A stretch of 64,000 nt of DNA, taken from positions 1-64,000 of the forward strand of contig CANIKO010000014.1 in NCBI GenBank assembly GCA_947468275.1, read 5' to 3'. Below the pieces are notes generated by a model. It ran no database searches and was not told the origin of the DNA. It saw only the letters and a program-made list of their open reading frames with translations. Shown piece by piece: positions 43,445 to 52,640 of this stretch. A program made the position numbers and the translations under genes. Numbering within the stretch: position 1 is the first letter of the stretch; each line of letters opens with the position of its first letter. The stretch is from Bacteroidota bacterium. Lineage in GTDB: Bacteria > Bacteroidota > Bacteroidia > NS11-12g > UBA9320.

Positions 43445-44095
43445 ATGTCTTATAAAATTGCACCGTCTATTCTCTCGGCAGATTTTGCCAACTTACAACG
43501 CGATGTAGAAATGATTAATAACAGCCAAGCCGATTGGTTTCATGTGGATGTAATGGATGGCGTTTTTGTTCCTAATATTTCTTTAGGATTGCCGGTTATT
43601 TCTGGCATCAAACGCCATGCTACCAAACCGCTGGATGTGCATTTGATGATAGTGCAGCCCGAACGGTATATTGCCGATTTTAAAAAAGCCGGAGCTGATA
43701 TTTTAACAGTTCATTTGGAAGCAAGTACCCACCTGCACCGCACCATTCGCGCCATAAAAGAAAACAGTATGTTAGCTGGCGTGGCTTTAAACCCTCATTC
43801 ATCTGTTCAGTCATTGAAGGATTGTTTAATGGATATTGATTTGGTGTGTTTGATGAGTGTAAATCCGGGATTTGGCGGTCAAAAATTTATTGATAATACA
43901 TACAATAAGGTAAAAGAACTGCGCCAAATGGCCAACGAGCGAGGCAAAGATTTACTTATAGAAATAGATGGCGGGGTAACTTTAGATAATTATAAATTGT
44001 TGCTTGAAGCCGGAGCCAATGTGCTGGTAGCGGGCAATACTGTTTTTGCGTCAGCTAATCCTGCAGATACCATTGCTAAATTAAAAGGAAGGTAA
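43445..44095 (+). CDS. rpe: Ribulose-phosphate 3-epimerase
   Basis: Interconverts ribulose-5-phosphate and xylulose-5-phosphate in the pentose phosphate pathway. The 216-residue TIM barrel has IAPSILSADFANLQRDV at the start, HVDVMDGVFVPNISLG (metal-binding His and catalytic Asp), LDVHLMIVQPERYI, LMSVNPGFGGQKF and IDGGVTLDN with VLVAGNTVF at the phosphate site. Length is normal. It is monocistronic. The 186-bp gap after it has four AACCAAT heptamers (44214-44254) but no gene. Confidence 0.97.
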   Translation: MSYKIAPSILSADFANLQRDVEMINNSQADWFHVDVMDGVFVPNISLGLPVISGIKRHATKPLDVHLMIVQPERYIADFKKAGADILTVHLEASTHLHRTIRAIKENSMLAGVALNPHSSVQSLKDCLMDIDLVCLMSVNPGFGGQKFIDNTYNKVKELRQMANERGKDLLIEIDGGVTLDNYKLLLEAGANVLVAGNTVFASANPADTIAKLKGR

Positions 44096-44281
44096 CTGCA
44101 ATATTTTTTATGAAAAAGGCGTTAATCAATTTTTATTAGTAAATGGATTTAGAATGGTTAGAAAAGTTGAAATAGTAAGTTGTAATTATTTTTTTAATAG
44201 CCAATCTCTATTTTAACCAATCACAATTTTAACCAATAACCAATATAACCAATCAAATCTCTTAAATACAATATCTCTTTA

Positions 44282-46738
44282 ATGTTAATGTTCGTGGGGC
44301 TTGGTTCCTTTGGGCAGTCGTTTGTAAAGGGTCATGTTTCTGATTCGTCGGGTATTGATTTGGGCGGAGTTTCTGTTTTTACAAGCGATAGGTTGAACTC
44401 AGCTATTTCTGACGAAAACGGAAATTATAAATTAAAACTCCCATCAGATAAAACCTTCATTGTTTATTTTAGCTTTGCTCAAAAGCGTGTAACCCGTGAA
44501 GTAGGACCTCTAAAAGCAGGTGAAACAATTCTTGTAAATGTTATTATTAAAACCAGTGTTGAATTATCCGAGGTTACAAAAATTCAGCAAGTGAACCGTG
44601 ACTTAATGGCCATAACTATTGAAGCCAAAAAATTTGAAAGATTTCCTTCGGTTAGTGGCTCTATTGAGTCATCATTAAAATTTTTAGGAGCCACAGGTGG
44701 CAACGAATTAAGTTCGGGCTATAACGTGAGGGGCGGAAACTATGATGAAAATTTAGTTTATATAAATGATATAGAAGTGTATCGTCCTTTCTTGGTAAGG
44801 GCAGGGCAGCAGGAAGGGTTAAGTATTATAAATCCTGATATGGTAGATAGATTGGTTTTTTCAACAGGTGGATTTGAAGCTAAGTACGGTGACAAACTGA
44901 GCAGCGTATTAGATATAACTTATAAAATTCCACGAAAATTTGAGACAATGGTAAGGAGCAGCTTGCTTGGTACCAGTATTACCATGGCCAATCAATCAAA
45001 AAATAAACGGTTCAGTTTTTTGATTGGAGGTCGCTATCGCAGCAATAAACTTATTTTAAATACACTGGATGTAAGCGGTGATTACAGGCCATTGAATATT
45101 GATTTTCAATCTCTGATTCGTTATAGGATTAATACCTCTTTAAATATCTCATGGTTAACTAATATAGCTTATAACAAATTTGCATTGGTGCCATCTAGCA
45201 GGCAAACTTCGTTTGGAACGGTTACATCAGCCTTGCGACTTAATATAAATATGGGAGGATTGGATGAAATGAAATATTTGGTAGCCTTGAATGGGCTTAC
45301 ATTGCATTATACCCCAAATAAAAACACATCCATAAAATGGATAAACTCCTATTATACAACTACCGAAAACGAACACAATACCACCGAAGGAGCGTATGGA
45401 TTATATGAATTGGATAATAATATAGGTTCAGATAATTTGGGTAAAGAAAAACGGTTACTTGGTGTAGGTTATTTTATTCAAAATGCCAGAAATGATTTGC
45501 AAGCCAATGTATTTAACTCAGGAATTGTAGCTACTCAAAAAACAAAACATTCTACTTGGTTTTATGGAACCAAATATCAAAACGAAAAAATAAATGACCT
45601 ATTAAATGAATGGCAATACAATGATTCAGGTGGACACAATATTGCAATTGATCGCCAAAACGGACAACAAATAAATTTAGATAACCGAATCCATGCCGAA
45701 AATACGGTGAGATCATTCAGGATTAGTAGCTATGTTCAGAATAGCTATTTACTCGATAAATCTAAAAATTTCAAAATTAACGGCGGAGTTCGCCATCAGT
45801 ATTGGTCGCTCAATGAACAAAATTTATTTAGCCCCCGATTTTCTTTAACCTTTGAGCCCAATAAAAAATTTAATGATTCATTATTCAAAAGGTCAACCAC
45901 TTTGGAAGCATATGATTCGTCAAAGAAAAAGGATTTATTAATTAAATTCGCTAGTGGTGTATACTATCAACCTCCCTTTTATAGAGAATTTAGAAGATTA
46001 GACGGGACTTTAAATGCCAATATTAAAGCGCAGCGAAGTATTCATTTTGTCTTAGGTTCTGATTATAATTTTTCGGCTTGGGGACGACCATTCAAGCTTA
46101 TTAATGAATTATATTATAAATATTTAGATAATCTTATACCCTATTATATAGACAATGTTAGAATTCGCTACTACGCCGAAAATAGTTCTAAGGGGTATGC
46201 CACCGGTTTCGATACTCGAGTGAATGGCGAATTTATTAAAGGTCTTGAGTCTTGGCTTAGTTTTTCAGTGCTTCAAACGCGTGAAAATATTACATATATA
46301 AATGAAGCAGGAAAAACAGTTGAGTCAGGGTTTATTAGAAGGCCAACCGATCAACGTGTTAATTTTTCTATCCTTTTTGCTGATGAATTGCCAATGGATA
46401 AAACCTATAAAATGCATTTAGGGTTAATATTTGGAGGTAGAGTACCATATTATTTTAATGGAAATGATCGTTATACAAAAACGCCCAATACCATTCCTCC
46501 ATACCGTAGAGTTGATATTGGATTTTCAAAAGAAGTAATTGGAGGGCAAGCCAAAAAGAGTGAAAAGTACAAGCATATTGAAAGTTTATGGACAAGTGTA
46601 GAAATATTTAACCTTTTAGAATTTAATAATACAGTAAGTTATATTTGGGTGAAAGATATAAGTAACAGAACTTATGGAGTTCCTAATTATCTAACAGGAA
46701 GGCGATTGAATATTAAATTTATTATAAAATTTAAATAG
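44282..46738 (+). CDS. TonB-dependent receptor-like outer-membrane protein
   Basis: From the first ATG the protein has 818 residues: a very short hydrophobic N-terminus (cleavage near SFGQ), a carboxypeptidase-regulatory-like domain (KGHVSDSSGIDLGGVSVFTSD ... SDENGNYKLKLP), a plug domain (GGNELSSGYNVRGGNYDENLVYINDIEVYRPF) and a C-terminal barrel. The plug is typical of the Bacteroidota TonB-dependent receptor superfamily; the ligand is unknown. The signal peptide lacks basic residues at this start. The in-frame upstream codons encode a basic stretch (IKSLKYNISL) before a stop at 44246, so initiation may be at a non-AUG codon such as ATC 44252. It precedes porP. Confidence 0.85.
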   Translation: MLMFVGLGSFGQSFVKGHVSDSSGIDLGGVSVFTSDRLNSAISDENGNYKLKLPSDKTFIVYFSFAQKRVTREVGPLKAGETILVNVIIKTSVELSEVTKIQQVNRDLMAITIEAKKFERFPSVSGSIESSLKFLGATGGNELSSGYNVRGGNYDENLVYINDIEVYRPFLVRAGQQEGLSIINPDMVDRLVFSTGGFEAKYGDKLSSVLDITYKIPRKFETMVRSSLLGTSITMANQSKNKRFSFLIGGRYRSNKLILNTLDVSGDYRPLNIDFQSLIRYRINTSLNISWLTNIAYNKFALVPSSRQTSFGTVTSALRLNINMGGLDEMKYLVALNGLTLHYTPNKNTSIKWINSYYTTTENEHNTTEGAYGLYELDNNIGSDNLGKEKRLLGVGYFIQNARNDLQANVFNSGIVATQKTKHSTWFYGTKYQNEKINDLLNEWQYNDSGGHNIAIDRQNGQQINLDNRIHAENTVRSFRISSYVQNSYLLDKSKNFKINGGVRHQYWSLNEQNLFSPRFSLTFEPNKKFNDSLFKRSTTLEAYDSSKKKDLLIKFASGVYYQPPFYREFRRLDGTLNANIKAQRSIHFVLGSDYNFSAWGRPFKLINELYYKYLDNLIPYYIDNVRIRYYAENSSKGYATGFDTRVNGEFIKGLESWLSFSVLQTRENITYINEAGKTVESGFIRRPTDQRVNFSILFADELPMDKTYKMHLGLIFGGRVPYYFNGNDRYTKTPNTIPPYRRVDIGFSKEVIGGQAKKSEKYKHIESLWTSVEIFNLLEFNNTVSYIWVKDISNRTYGVPNYLTGRRLNIKFIIKFK

Positions 46739-46810
46739 AGCTAAAATCTATCATATTTATTTATTCGTTTTTATTGGTAATAAGTGTGAATAATTTCTAA
46801 TAACTCAATC

Positions 46811-46839
46811 TTGTAGAAAAAGGATAAATAATAAATTTG
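46811..46839 (+). promoter_or_regulatory. Bacteroidota-type promoter for porP-like gene
   Basis: TTG (46811-46813), 18 bp, TAAATTTG (46832-46839, exact TAnnTTTG), 43 nt before the ATG at 46883. This is one of the best promoter matches in the window. Confidence 0.6.
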
Positions 46840-46882
46840 CATAGTATAAATAGAATTACCACATTTGTAAACTGTACCCAAT

Positions 46883-47968
46883 ATGGTTAAAAACTACTTT
46901 TTTAAATCATTTCTAATAGGAGGATTGCTCGTAACGTCTTTAGTTTCAAAGGCTCAACACGACCCCTATTATACTCATTTCAGATTTAATAAACAGGCAT
47001 ACAATCCTGCTGCCGCAGGTGAAAAGCTAGATTATATCTGTATAAACGGATTAACCCATTATCAATATAGGGATTATAATGACTATACAAAAGTGACCGG
47101 CACGAATCCTGATCCTGGTACTAATAAAGATTTAGTAGCCACTAATATGGCTCCTGAAACGTATAATTTAAATATTAGTACATTATTGAAACTTGATAAG
47201 GCAGGTAGGCATAAAGTGGGGGTAGGGTTAACTTTAATTGATGATAATATTGGTTTTATGAAAACTACCACTATAAAAGGAGCCATTAACTATCGCAAAC
47301 CTATTCAAGGGCAATTTGGTTATTTGGCAGTGGGGGTAGAATTTGGTTCAACCTCGTTTGCATATGTCAATCCTAAGTTTAAAGCAATTGATCCAAATGA
47401 TCCAAGAATCCCGACGGGTGATGGAAGTCAATCAAACCTTGATTTGGGAGTTGGAGTGTATTATCATCAGGCTAAATTTATGAAGGTACTTGATAATTTT
47501 TATGTTGGAGCATCGTATAACCACTTAAATGGAGCAAAATATAATTTTACGGTTCCAACAGCCATAGGTAGAGCAGCCGTTGATATGGATTTTGTGAGAT
47601 ATTTATATGTAACCTCTGGTGCTGATTGGAACTTGGCCAATAAAAATTGGAAACTTGAACCCACTGTATTAATAAAATATAATCCTAAATTACAATTAGA
47701 TTTGAATATGACCGCCTTATACTCTAACTCATTAAGAGCAGGTTTAGGGTACCGTTCAGCAGCTGATGCATTGGCAATTATTGTAGGTTACGAAAGAGGG
47801 CAATTACAAGTAGGATATTCTTATGATATCACAATGTCTAAAATTAGAAAGGTGAGTGATGGAACTCATGAAATATTTGTGAAATATTGTTTTCCAATTT
47901 CATTTCCACCTCCACCTGAGAAGAAATTTCGCTTAACCCCACGTTTTATGGGCAAAGGCGCTTATTAG
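46883..47968 (+). CDS. PorP/SprF family T9SS outer-membrane protein
   Basis: The 361-residue outer-membrane barrel has a signal peptide (cleavage near SKAQ) and the family opening HDPYYTHFRFNKQAYNPAAAGEKLDYICINGLTHYQYRDY, plus repeated beta strands and a C-terminal KYCFPISFPPP segment. PorP/SprF proteins bind the mature C-terminal domains of T9SS type B cargo, such as the giant protein at 59 kb, and hold them at the surface. It lies directly upstream of gldKLMN, as in many T9SS loci, though with its own promoter-like element. Confidence 0.9.
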   Translation: MVKNYFFKSFLIGGLLVTSLVSKAQHDPYYTHFRFNKQAYNPAAAGEKLDYICINGLTHYQYRDYNDYTKVTGTNPDPGTNKDLVATNMAPETYNLNISTLLKLDKAGRHKVGVGLTLIDDNIGFMKTTTIKGAINYRKPIQGQFGYLAVGVEFGSTSFAYVNPKFKAIDPNDPRIPTGDGSQSNLDLGVGVYYHQAKFMKVLDNFYVGASYNHLNGAKYNFTVPTAIGRAAVDMDFVRYLYVTSGADWNLANKNWKLEPTVLIKYNPKLQLDLNMTALYSNSLRAGLGYRSAADALAIIVGYERGQLQVGYSYDITMSKIRKVSDGTHEIFVKYCFPISFPPPPEKKFRLTPRFMGKGAY

Positions 47969-48035
47969 TTTTTTTAAAATTTACACAATAATAATAATAG
48001 GGTAACCGTTTATTAGATGAATTAAACAAATTATC

Positions 48036-48065
48036 TTGTTTTTAAATTCAAATTAATTATAATTG
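48036..48065 (+). promoter_or_regulatory. Possible promoter of gldKLMN operon
   Basis: TTG (48036-48038), 19 bp, TATAATTG (48058-48065, one mismatch from TAnnTTTG), 30 nt before the gldK ATG. Confidence 0.45.
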
Positions 48066-48095
48066 CAGAGTCAAATATAAACCATAGTAACGAAA

Positions 48096-49355
48096 ATGAA
48101 CAGAGTGATTAGGATAATGGCAGTTTTTGGGATTGTAACCCTATTTAGTTGTATGGGCCAAGATCGTGGTGAGTTAACAGGCGTACCAGGTCGTAAGCCT
48201 TGGTTTCACCCTCAACCTTACGGTACAATCTATGTGCCTACAGGTACTTTCCACACAGGTCAAAGTGATCAGGATATTTTCCGCTCATATATAGCACCTA
48301 ATAAGCAGGTTTCAATTCATGCAATGTGGGTTGATGAAACTGAAATTACGAATAATGAGTATCGTCAGTTTGTATACTATGTTATAGATTCATTAGCACG
48401 TACTATTGGTGAACAAGTTACTGAAGTAGATAATGCTGGTGATAATTATACAATATTAGATTATAAGAAAAGAGTAGATTATAAGAATGAAGATCTTGAT
48501 CAGTTGTATTATACACCGGGTCAAAGATTTCGTCATAAAAAACAATATGATACTGATAAGTTGATTTTTACTTATCAATGGATTGATTATCGTGAAGCTG
48601 CCGCCACACAAAAGGTTCCAGGACAAGATCACCGTGCGAAATTTGTGAAAACTGCCATTGTTCCAATATACCCAGATACGCTTTGCTGGATACGTGATTT
48701 TGCTTTCAGTTATAATGAACCAATGACCCGTCAGTATTTTTGGCATCCAAAATATGATGATTATCCGGTAGTAGGTGTAAATTGGAAGCAAGCAAAGGCA
48801 TTTTGCAAATGGAGAACCGAATGGTTGAATCGCTATTGGGAAGATATAGGACAGCCAATTACAGAAGAATTCCGTTTGCCAACAGAATTCGAATGGGAAT
48901 ATGCTGCCCGTGGAGGAAGAGATAATAATATGTATCCATGGGGTGGACCATACACACGAAATAGTAAAGGTTGTTTTTTAGCTAACTTTAAACCTAACCG
49001 TGGTGATTATATGGGAGATGGTGGAATGTATCCTGTTCGTTCTGATGCTTATTTTCCTAATGATTACGGATTATACAATATGGCTGGTAACGTAGCTGAA
49101 TGGACTATAAATGCTTATTCTGAATCAACTCATCAGTTTGCACACGATCTTAATCCAGATTATCAATATGATGCTAGAGAAGATGAAACAATTTCAATGA
49201 AGAGGAAAGTGATTCGTGGTGGTTCTTGGAAAGATATTGCCTATTTCATTCAAAATGGTAGTAGAACCTACGAATATCAAGATACTTGTAAGTCTTATGT
49301 AGGATTTAGATGTGTACAAACCTATATTGGAAGATCTGCATTAGACAAAAAATAA
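48096..49355 (+). CDS. gldK: T9SS ring lipoprotein GldK
   Basis: Forms, with GldN, the periplasmic ring attached to the outer membrane in the T9SS. The 419-residue lipoprotein has lipobox LFSC (C19) and a SUMF1-like domain with MWVDETEITNNEYRQFVYYV, FWHPKYDDYPVVGVNWKQAKAFCKW, RLPTEFEWEYAARGG, NMAGNVAEWT, VIRGGSWKD and a VGFRCV end. This is the GldK arrangement. It heads gldK-gldL-gldM-gldN. A lipobox-lacking paralogue is at 36.95 kb. Confidence 0.96.
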   Translation: MNRVIRIMAVFGIVTLFSCMGQDRGELTGVPGRKPWFHPQPYGTIYVPTGTFHTGQSDQDIFRSYIAPNKQVSIHAMWVDETEITNNEYRQFVYYVIDSLARTIGEQVTEVDNAGDNYTILDYKKRVDYKNEDLDQLYYTPGQRFRHKKQYDTDKLIFTYQWIDYREAAATQKVPGQDHRAKFVKTAIVPIYPDTLCWIRDFAFSYNEPMTRQYFWHPKYDDYPVVGVNWKQAKAFCKWRTEWLNRYWEDIGQPITEEFRLPTEFEWEYAARGGRDNNMYPWGGPYTRNSKGCFLANFKPNRGDYMGDGGMYPVRSDAYFPNDYGLYNMAGNVAEWTINAYSESTHQFAHDLNPDYQYDAREDETISMKRKVIRGGSWKDIAYFIQNGSRTYEYQDTCKSYVGFRCVQTYIGRSALDKK

Positions 49356-49415
49356 GGTTATAATTACTAAATAGAAATTAAATAAATATAAACAAATTAA
49401 ATAAAAATTAAGAAC

Positions 49416-50048
49416 ATGAGTAAAAGTGTATTTGAAAGCAAAGGGTTTAAGAAATTAATGGCCATGTCATATGGTTTGGGTGCTTCTATCGTTATTATTG
49501 GAGCGTTATTCAAAATCATGCATTGGCCTTTAGCAGATCAATTTTTAATTGCAGGTATGACAACAGAAGCGATAATTTTTGCTATATCGGCATTTGAACC
49601 TATACATCAAGAATTGGATTGGACGCTAGTATATCCTGAATTAGCAGGAATGGATGCTGGTCCTAAGAAAAAAGCAGATCCAGTAGCTCAACAATTAGAT
49701 AAAATGCTTGCTGAAGCTAAAATTGGTCCAGAATTGGTTGAAAGCCTAGGAATAGGTTTGAAATCATTAAGTACTAACGTAAGTAGTATGGCTGATTTGT
49801 CAAATGCTACTATTGCCACTAAAGAATATGCTGAAAATGTACAAAATGCTTCAAAAAGCATTAATTCTATGACATCAACGTATTCACGTGCGGTTGATGC
49901 ATTAAATTCATTAGCAGATTCTACAGAATCTTTGAAAAACGTTTCTGGTCAAATTGATGGTGTTGGTCAAACATTTACAGATCTTCAAGGTAATTTATCT
50001 GCTTTGAACAAGGTTTACGGTGGCATGTTGACTGCCATGAGACCATAG
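49416..50048 (+). CDS. gldL: T9SS motor protein GldL
   Basis: Inner-membrane motor subunit that, with GldM, uses the proton gradient to energise the T9SS and gliding. The 210-residue protein has two N-terminal helices (about 15-38 and 44-62), with the conserved Glu of the proton path in GMTTEAIIFAISAFEP (E51), and a long cytoplasmic tail with coiled-coil-like helices. Spacing is 60 bp from gldK and 41 bp to gldM. Confidence 0.97.
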   Translation: MSKSVFESKGFKKLMAMSYGLGASIVIIGALFKIMHWPLADQFLIAGMTTEAIIFAISAFEPIHQELDWTLVYPELAGMDAGPKKKADPVAQQLDKMLAEAKIGPELVESLGIGLKSLSTNVSSMADLSNATIATKEYAENVQNASKSINSMTSTYSRAVDALNSLADSTESLKNVSGQIDGVGQTFTDLQGNLSALNKVYGGMLTAMRP

Positions 50049-50089
50049 TGATTTTTTTTAAACTTAACAATTAATTAATAATATAAAAT

Positions 50090-51670
50090 ATGGCAGGTGG
50101 AAAAACATCAGCAAGGCAAAAAATGATTAACATGATGTACCTCGTGTTAACAGCTCTTCTGGCATTAAATGTGTCAAAAGAAATTTTGAAGGCCTTTCAC
50201 TTGATGGAAGTAAGTTTTAATAAAGCTAATGATAACGTAAGTAAGAAAAATAAAGGACTTATTTCAGCTTTGGAGGATCAAATGAAAAGTAGACCTGAGG
50301 TGGTAAAACCTTACCTAGATAGGGCTAAAGAAGTTCGTAAAACTTCTGAGGATTTTGTAGGTTATATAGAAGATCTAAAAAAGCATCTTGTCAGTAACAC
50401 AGAAGGTCGTAAAGAGAATAAACCAGGTGAAATTAAAGGCGAAACTGAGTTAATAGAAGCAGATAATATTGAACTTCATGCTCATTATTTATTTAAAAAT
50501 CCAGGGGATGCCAAAGCAAAAGAATTAACAAATAAAGTTAATGATACTCGTGAAAAATTCTTGGCTCTTTTAAAAACTTCAAATGGTGTAGTGGTTAAGG
50601 AATCAGATATTACTAGAATTAAATTACTCACAAATCTGAAAACGGATTATGATAAGACGAATTATGCTGGTTGGGCTGAAATGTTTTTTGAACATTCACC
50701 TCTTGCTGGTGTAATAACTATGCTTTCAAAAATTCAGAATGACTGTAGAAATACTGAGGCTGATATTATTGATTTATTAGCAAGTAGTGTAGATGTTGAC
50801 AAAGCTACGTTTGATCGTTTAGAGGCAAAAGTTATAGCAAGTTCATCTGCTGTAATGGTAGGTTCTGAATATAGAGCAGAAGTTTTGTTAGTAGCTTCAA
50901 ATTCAACTTCAGATAATCCAGTAATTGTTGGAGGGAGAGAATTACCAATGGAAGAAGGGGCAGGTGTTTATACTGCTCGTCCTTCAAATGCTGGTTCTTT
51001 TACATGGGGTGGAGTTATTAGGGTTAAAGGTCCTTCTGGAGTTAAAGACTATGATTTCAAGGCTGATTATCAGGCTTTTCAAGGTGGAGCGACAATTTCA
51101 GCGGATGCTATGAACGTATTGTATATAGGTTTAGATAATCCAATTTCAATTTCTGCTGCTGGTTATTCTCCTGAAGATATAGTAGCTACTATGACTGGAG
51201 GTTCTCTTACTAAAGGTGCAAAAGGTGCTTATTCAGCTAAAGTAACTACAGCTGGTAAAGCAGTGATTAACGTGTCTGTTAGAATGAAAAAAGATAACAG
51301 CGTTAGACCAATGGGTTCTAAAGAATATAGAATAAAATCAGTTCCTAAACCAGAATCTATGTTTGGAACTTTGGAAAGTGGTTCAGCTCCTGCAGCTGCT
51401 CTACTAGCTCAAAATACCATTCGTGCAGTACTACCAAATTTTGTTTTCGAAGGTGTAACTTTTACTGTAACAAAATACAGCGCATTATATGTTCCAAAAC
51501 GTGGAAATGCGGAAGGTGTTGCCGGAGTGGGTTCTGCTATAACTACTCAGTTAAAGAGTTTTATAACAAGAGCTAAAAGAGGTGATAAGGTTTTAGTGGA
51601 CGAGATAGAAGCAGTAGGTCCTGGAGGTATTAAAAAGAGATTGGCTCCAATAGCCATCACAATTTTATAA
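50090..51670 (+). CDS. gldM: T9SS motor protein GldM
   Basis: Forms with GldL the rotary inner-membrane motor; its long periplasmic domains reach GldK/GldN. The 526-residue protein has a short N-terminus and one helix (QKMINMMYLVLTALLALNVSKEILKAF), an elongated helical D1 domain, then Ig-like domains to the C-terminus (ALYVPKRGNAEGVAGVGSAIT). Length is normal for GldM (~515-530). It is 5 bp upstream of gldN. Confidence 0.97.
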   Translation: MAGGKTSARQKMINMMYLVLTALLALNVSKEILKAFHLMEVSFNKANDNVSKKNKGLISALEDQMKSRPEVVKPYLDRAKEVRKTSEDFVGYIEDLKKHLVSNTEGRKENKPGEIKGETELIEADNIELHAHYLFKNPGDAKAKELTNKVNDTREKFLALLKTSNGVVVKESDITRIKLLTNLKTDYDKTNYAGWAEMFFEHSPLAGVITMLSKIQNDCRNTEADIIDLLASSVDVDKATFDRLEAKVIASSSAVMVGSEYRAEVLLVASNSTSDNPVIVGGRELPMEEGAGVYTARPSNAGSFTWGGVIRVKGPSGVKDYDFKADYQAFQGGATISADAMNVLYIGLDNPISISAAGYSPEDIVATMTGGSLTKGAKGAYSAKVTTAGKAVINVSVRMKKDNSVRPMGSKEYRIKSVPKPESMFGTLESGSAPAAALLAQNTIRAVLPNFVFEGVTFTVTKYSALYVPKRGNAEGVAGVGSAITTQLKSFITRAKRGDKVLVDEIEAVGPGGIKKRLAPIAITIL

Positions 51671-51675
51671 AAAAG

Positions 51676-52494
51676 ATGAAAAGTATGCGTCATATAATTC
51701 TTGCAGTTGTTATGTTTTGCACTTTAGGAAGTGCTATGGCTCAGTATGAAGATTGGACATTTCCAAAAACTGCTGTAGCTGAACGTAAAGTTATTCCTTA
51801 CAGATATATCCGTGAGGCTAATGTTCGATGGTCAAAACGTATTGACAGGGTTATTGACGTTCGTGAAAAAATGAATAAAATTATGGATTGGCCTCGTAGT
51901 CCTTTTTACAGGGTTATCCATGATAATGTAATGAAAGGTGTTTTAAAACCTTATCGTAACGATTCATTAACATCAATTTATACTCCAGAAGAGATTCTTA
52001 AAAGAGGCACAAGAGATTTTGTTACTCAGGTGGAAAATCTTACGGATCCTGATAATCCAATAGATTCAACAGTTACAATTCCATTTGATCCTGCTTCTAT
52101 AAAGAAATATAGAATTATGGAAGATTGGATTTTTGATCACAATTATTCTGACTTTAGAGCTAAAATAATAGCAATAGCTCCTTTATTCAAACCTATTTTT
52201 GCCGGGGTCGAATTAGGAGAACAACCTATTTATTGGGTTAAAATGGAGGATTTAAGACCAATTATTGTAAATGTGGAGTTATTTAATGCTGATAATGATG
52301 CTGCTAGATTATCTTACGATGATTTCTTTCAAATGCGACAGTTTTCAAGTTATATTGTTAAAGAGTCTAACATGTATGATATGGATATAAATTTATTTGA
52401 TGAATTTAAAGATGATGGAATCGCAGCCCAATTAGAAAGTGATAGGATCAAAAATGATTTGTTCATCCTAGAGCATGATTTATGGCAATACTAG
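51676..52494 (+). CDS. gldN: T9SS ring protein GldN
   Basis: Partner of GldK in the periplasmic ring of the T9SS. The 272-residue protein has a signal peptide (cleavage near AMAQ) and the characteristic RYIREANVRWSKRIDRVIDVREKMN, FYRVIHDNVMKG and DWIFDHNYSDFRAKIIAIAPL segments. It is somewhat shorter than Flavobacterium GldN. It begins 5 bp after gldM and ends the operon; a strong terminator follows at 52515. Confidence 0.95.
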   Translation: MKSMRHIILAVVMFCTLGSAMAQYEDWTFPKTAVAERKVIPYRYIREANVRWSKRIDRVIDVREKMNKIMDWPRSPFYRVIHDNVMKGVLKPYRNDSLTSIYTPEEILKRGTRDFVTQVENLTDPDNPIDSTVTIPFDPASIKKYRIMEDWIFDHNYSDFRAKIIAIAPLFKPIFAGVELGEQPIYWVKMEDLRPIIVNVELFNADNDAARLSYDDFFQMRQFSSYIVKESNMYDMDINLFDEFKDDGIAAQLESDRIKNDLFILEHDLWQY

Positions 52495-52514
52495 ATTCTA
52501 GATAATAATATTTT

Positions 52515-52543
52515 AAAGGGTTGTAGAAATACAGCCCTTTTTT
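52515..52543 (+). terminator. Intrinsic terminator of gldKLMN operon
   Basis: AAAGGGTTGTA / TACAGCCCTTT form an 11-bp stem (one G-T wobble) with a GAAA tetraloop and a T-run, beginning 20 nt after the gldN stop. It is a strong rho-independent terminator. Confidence 0.9.
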
Positions 52544-52640
52544 ATTTAAACAAATTTTACATATGGAATGACGATTATAATTTTTTGTCAGCAATATTTT
52601 GTATTCGATTATTTTCATGTATGTTTGGCGTCTAAAAATT

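Noticed and set aside
44214-44254. Repeated AACCAAT heptamers as possible regulatory operators
   Set aside because: Four loosely spaced copies in AT-rich intergenic DNA; irregular spacing and no dyad symmetry, so no operator call.
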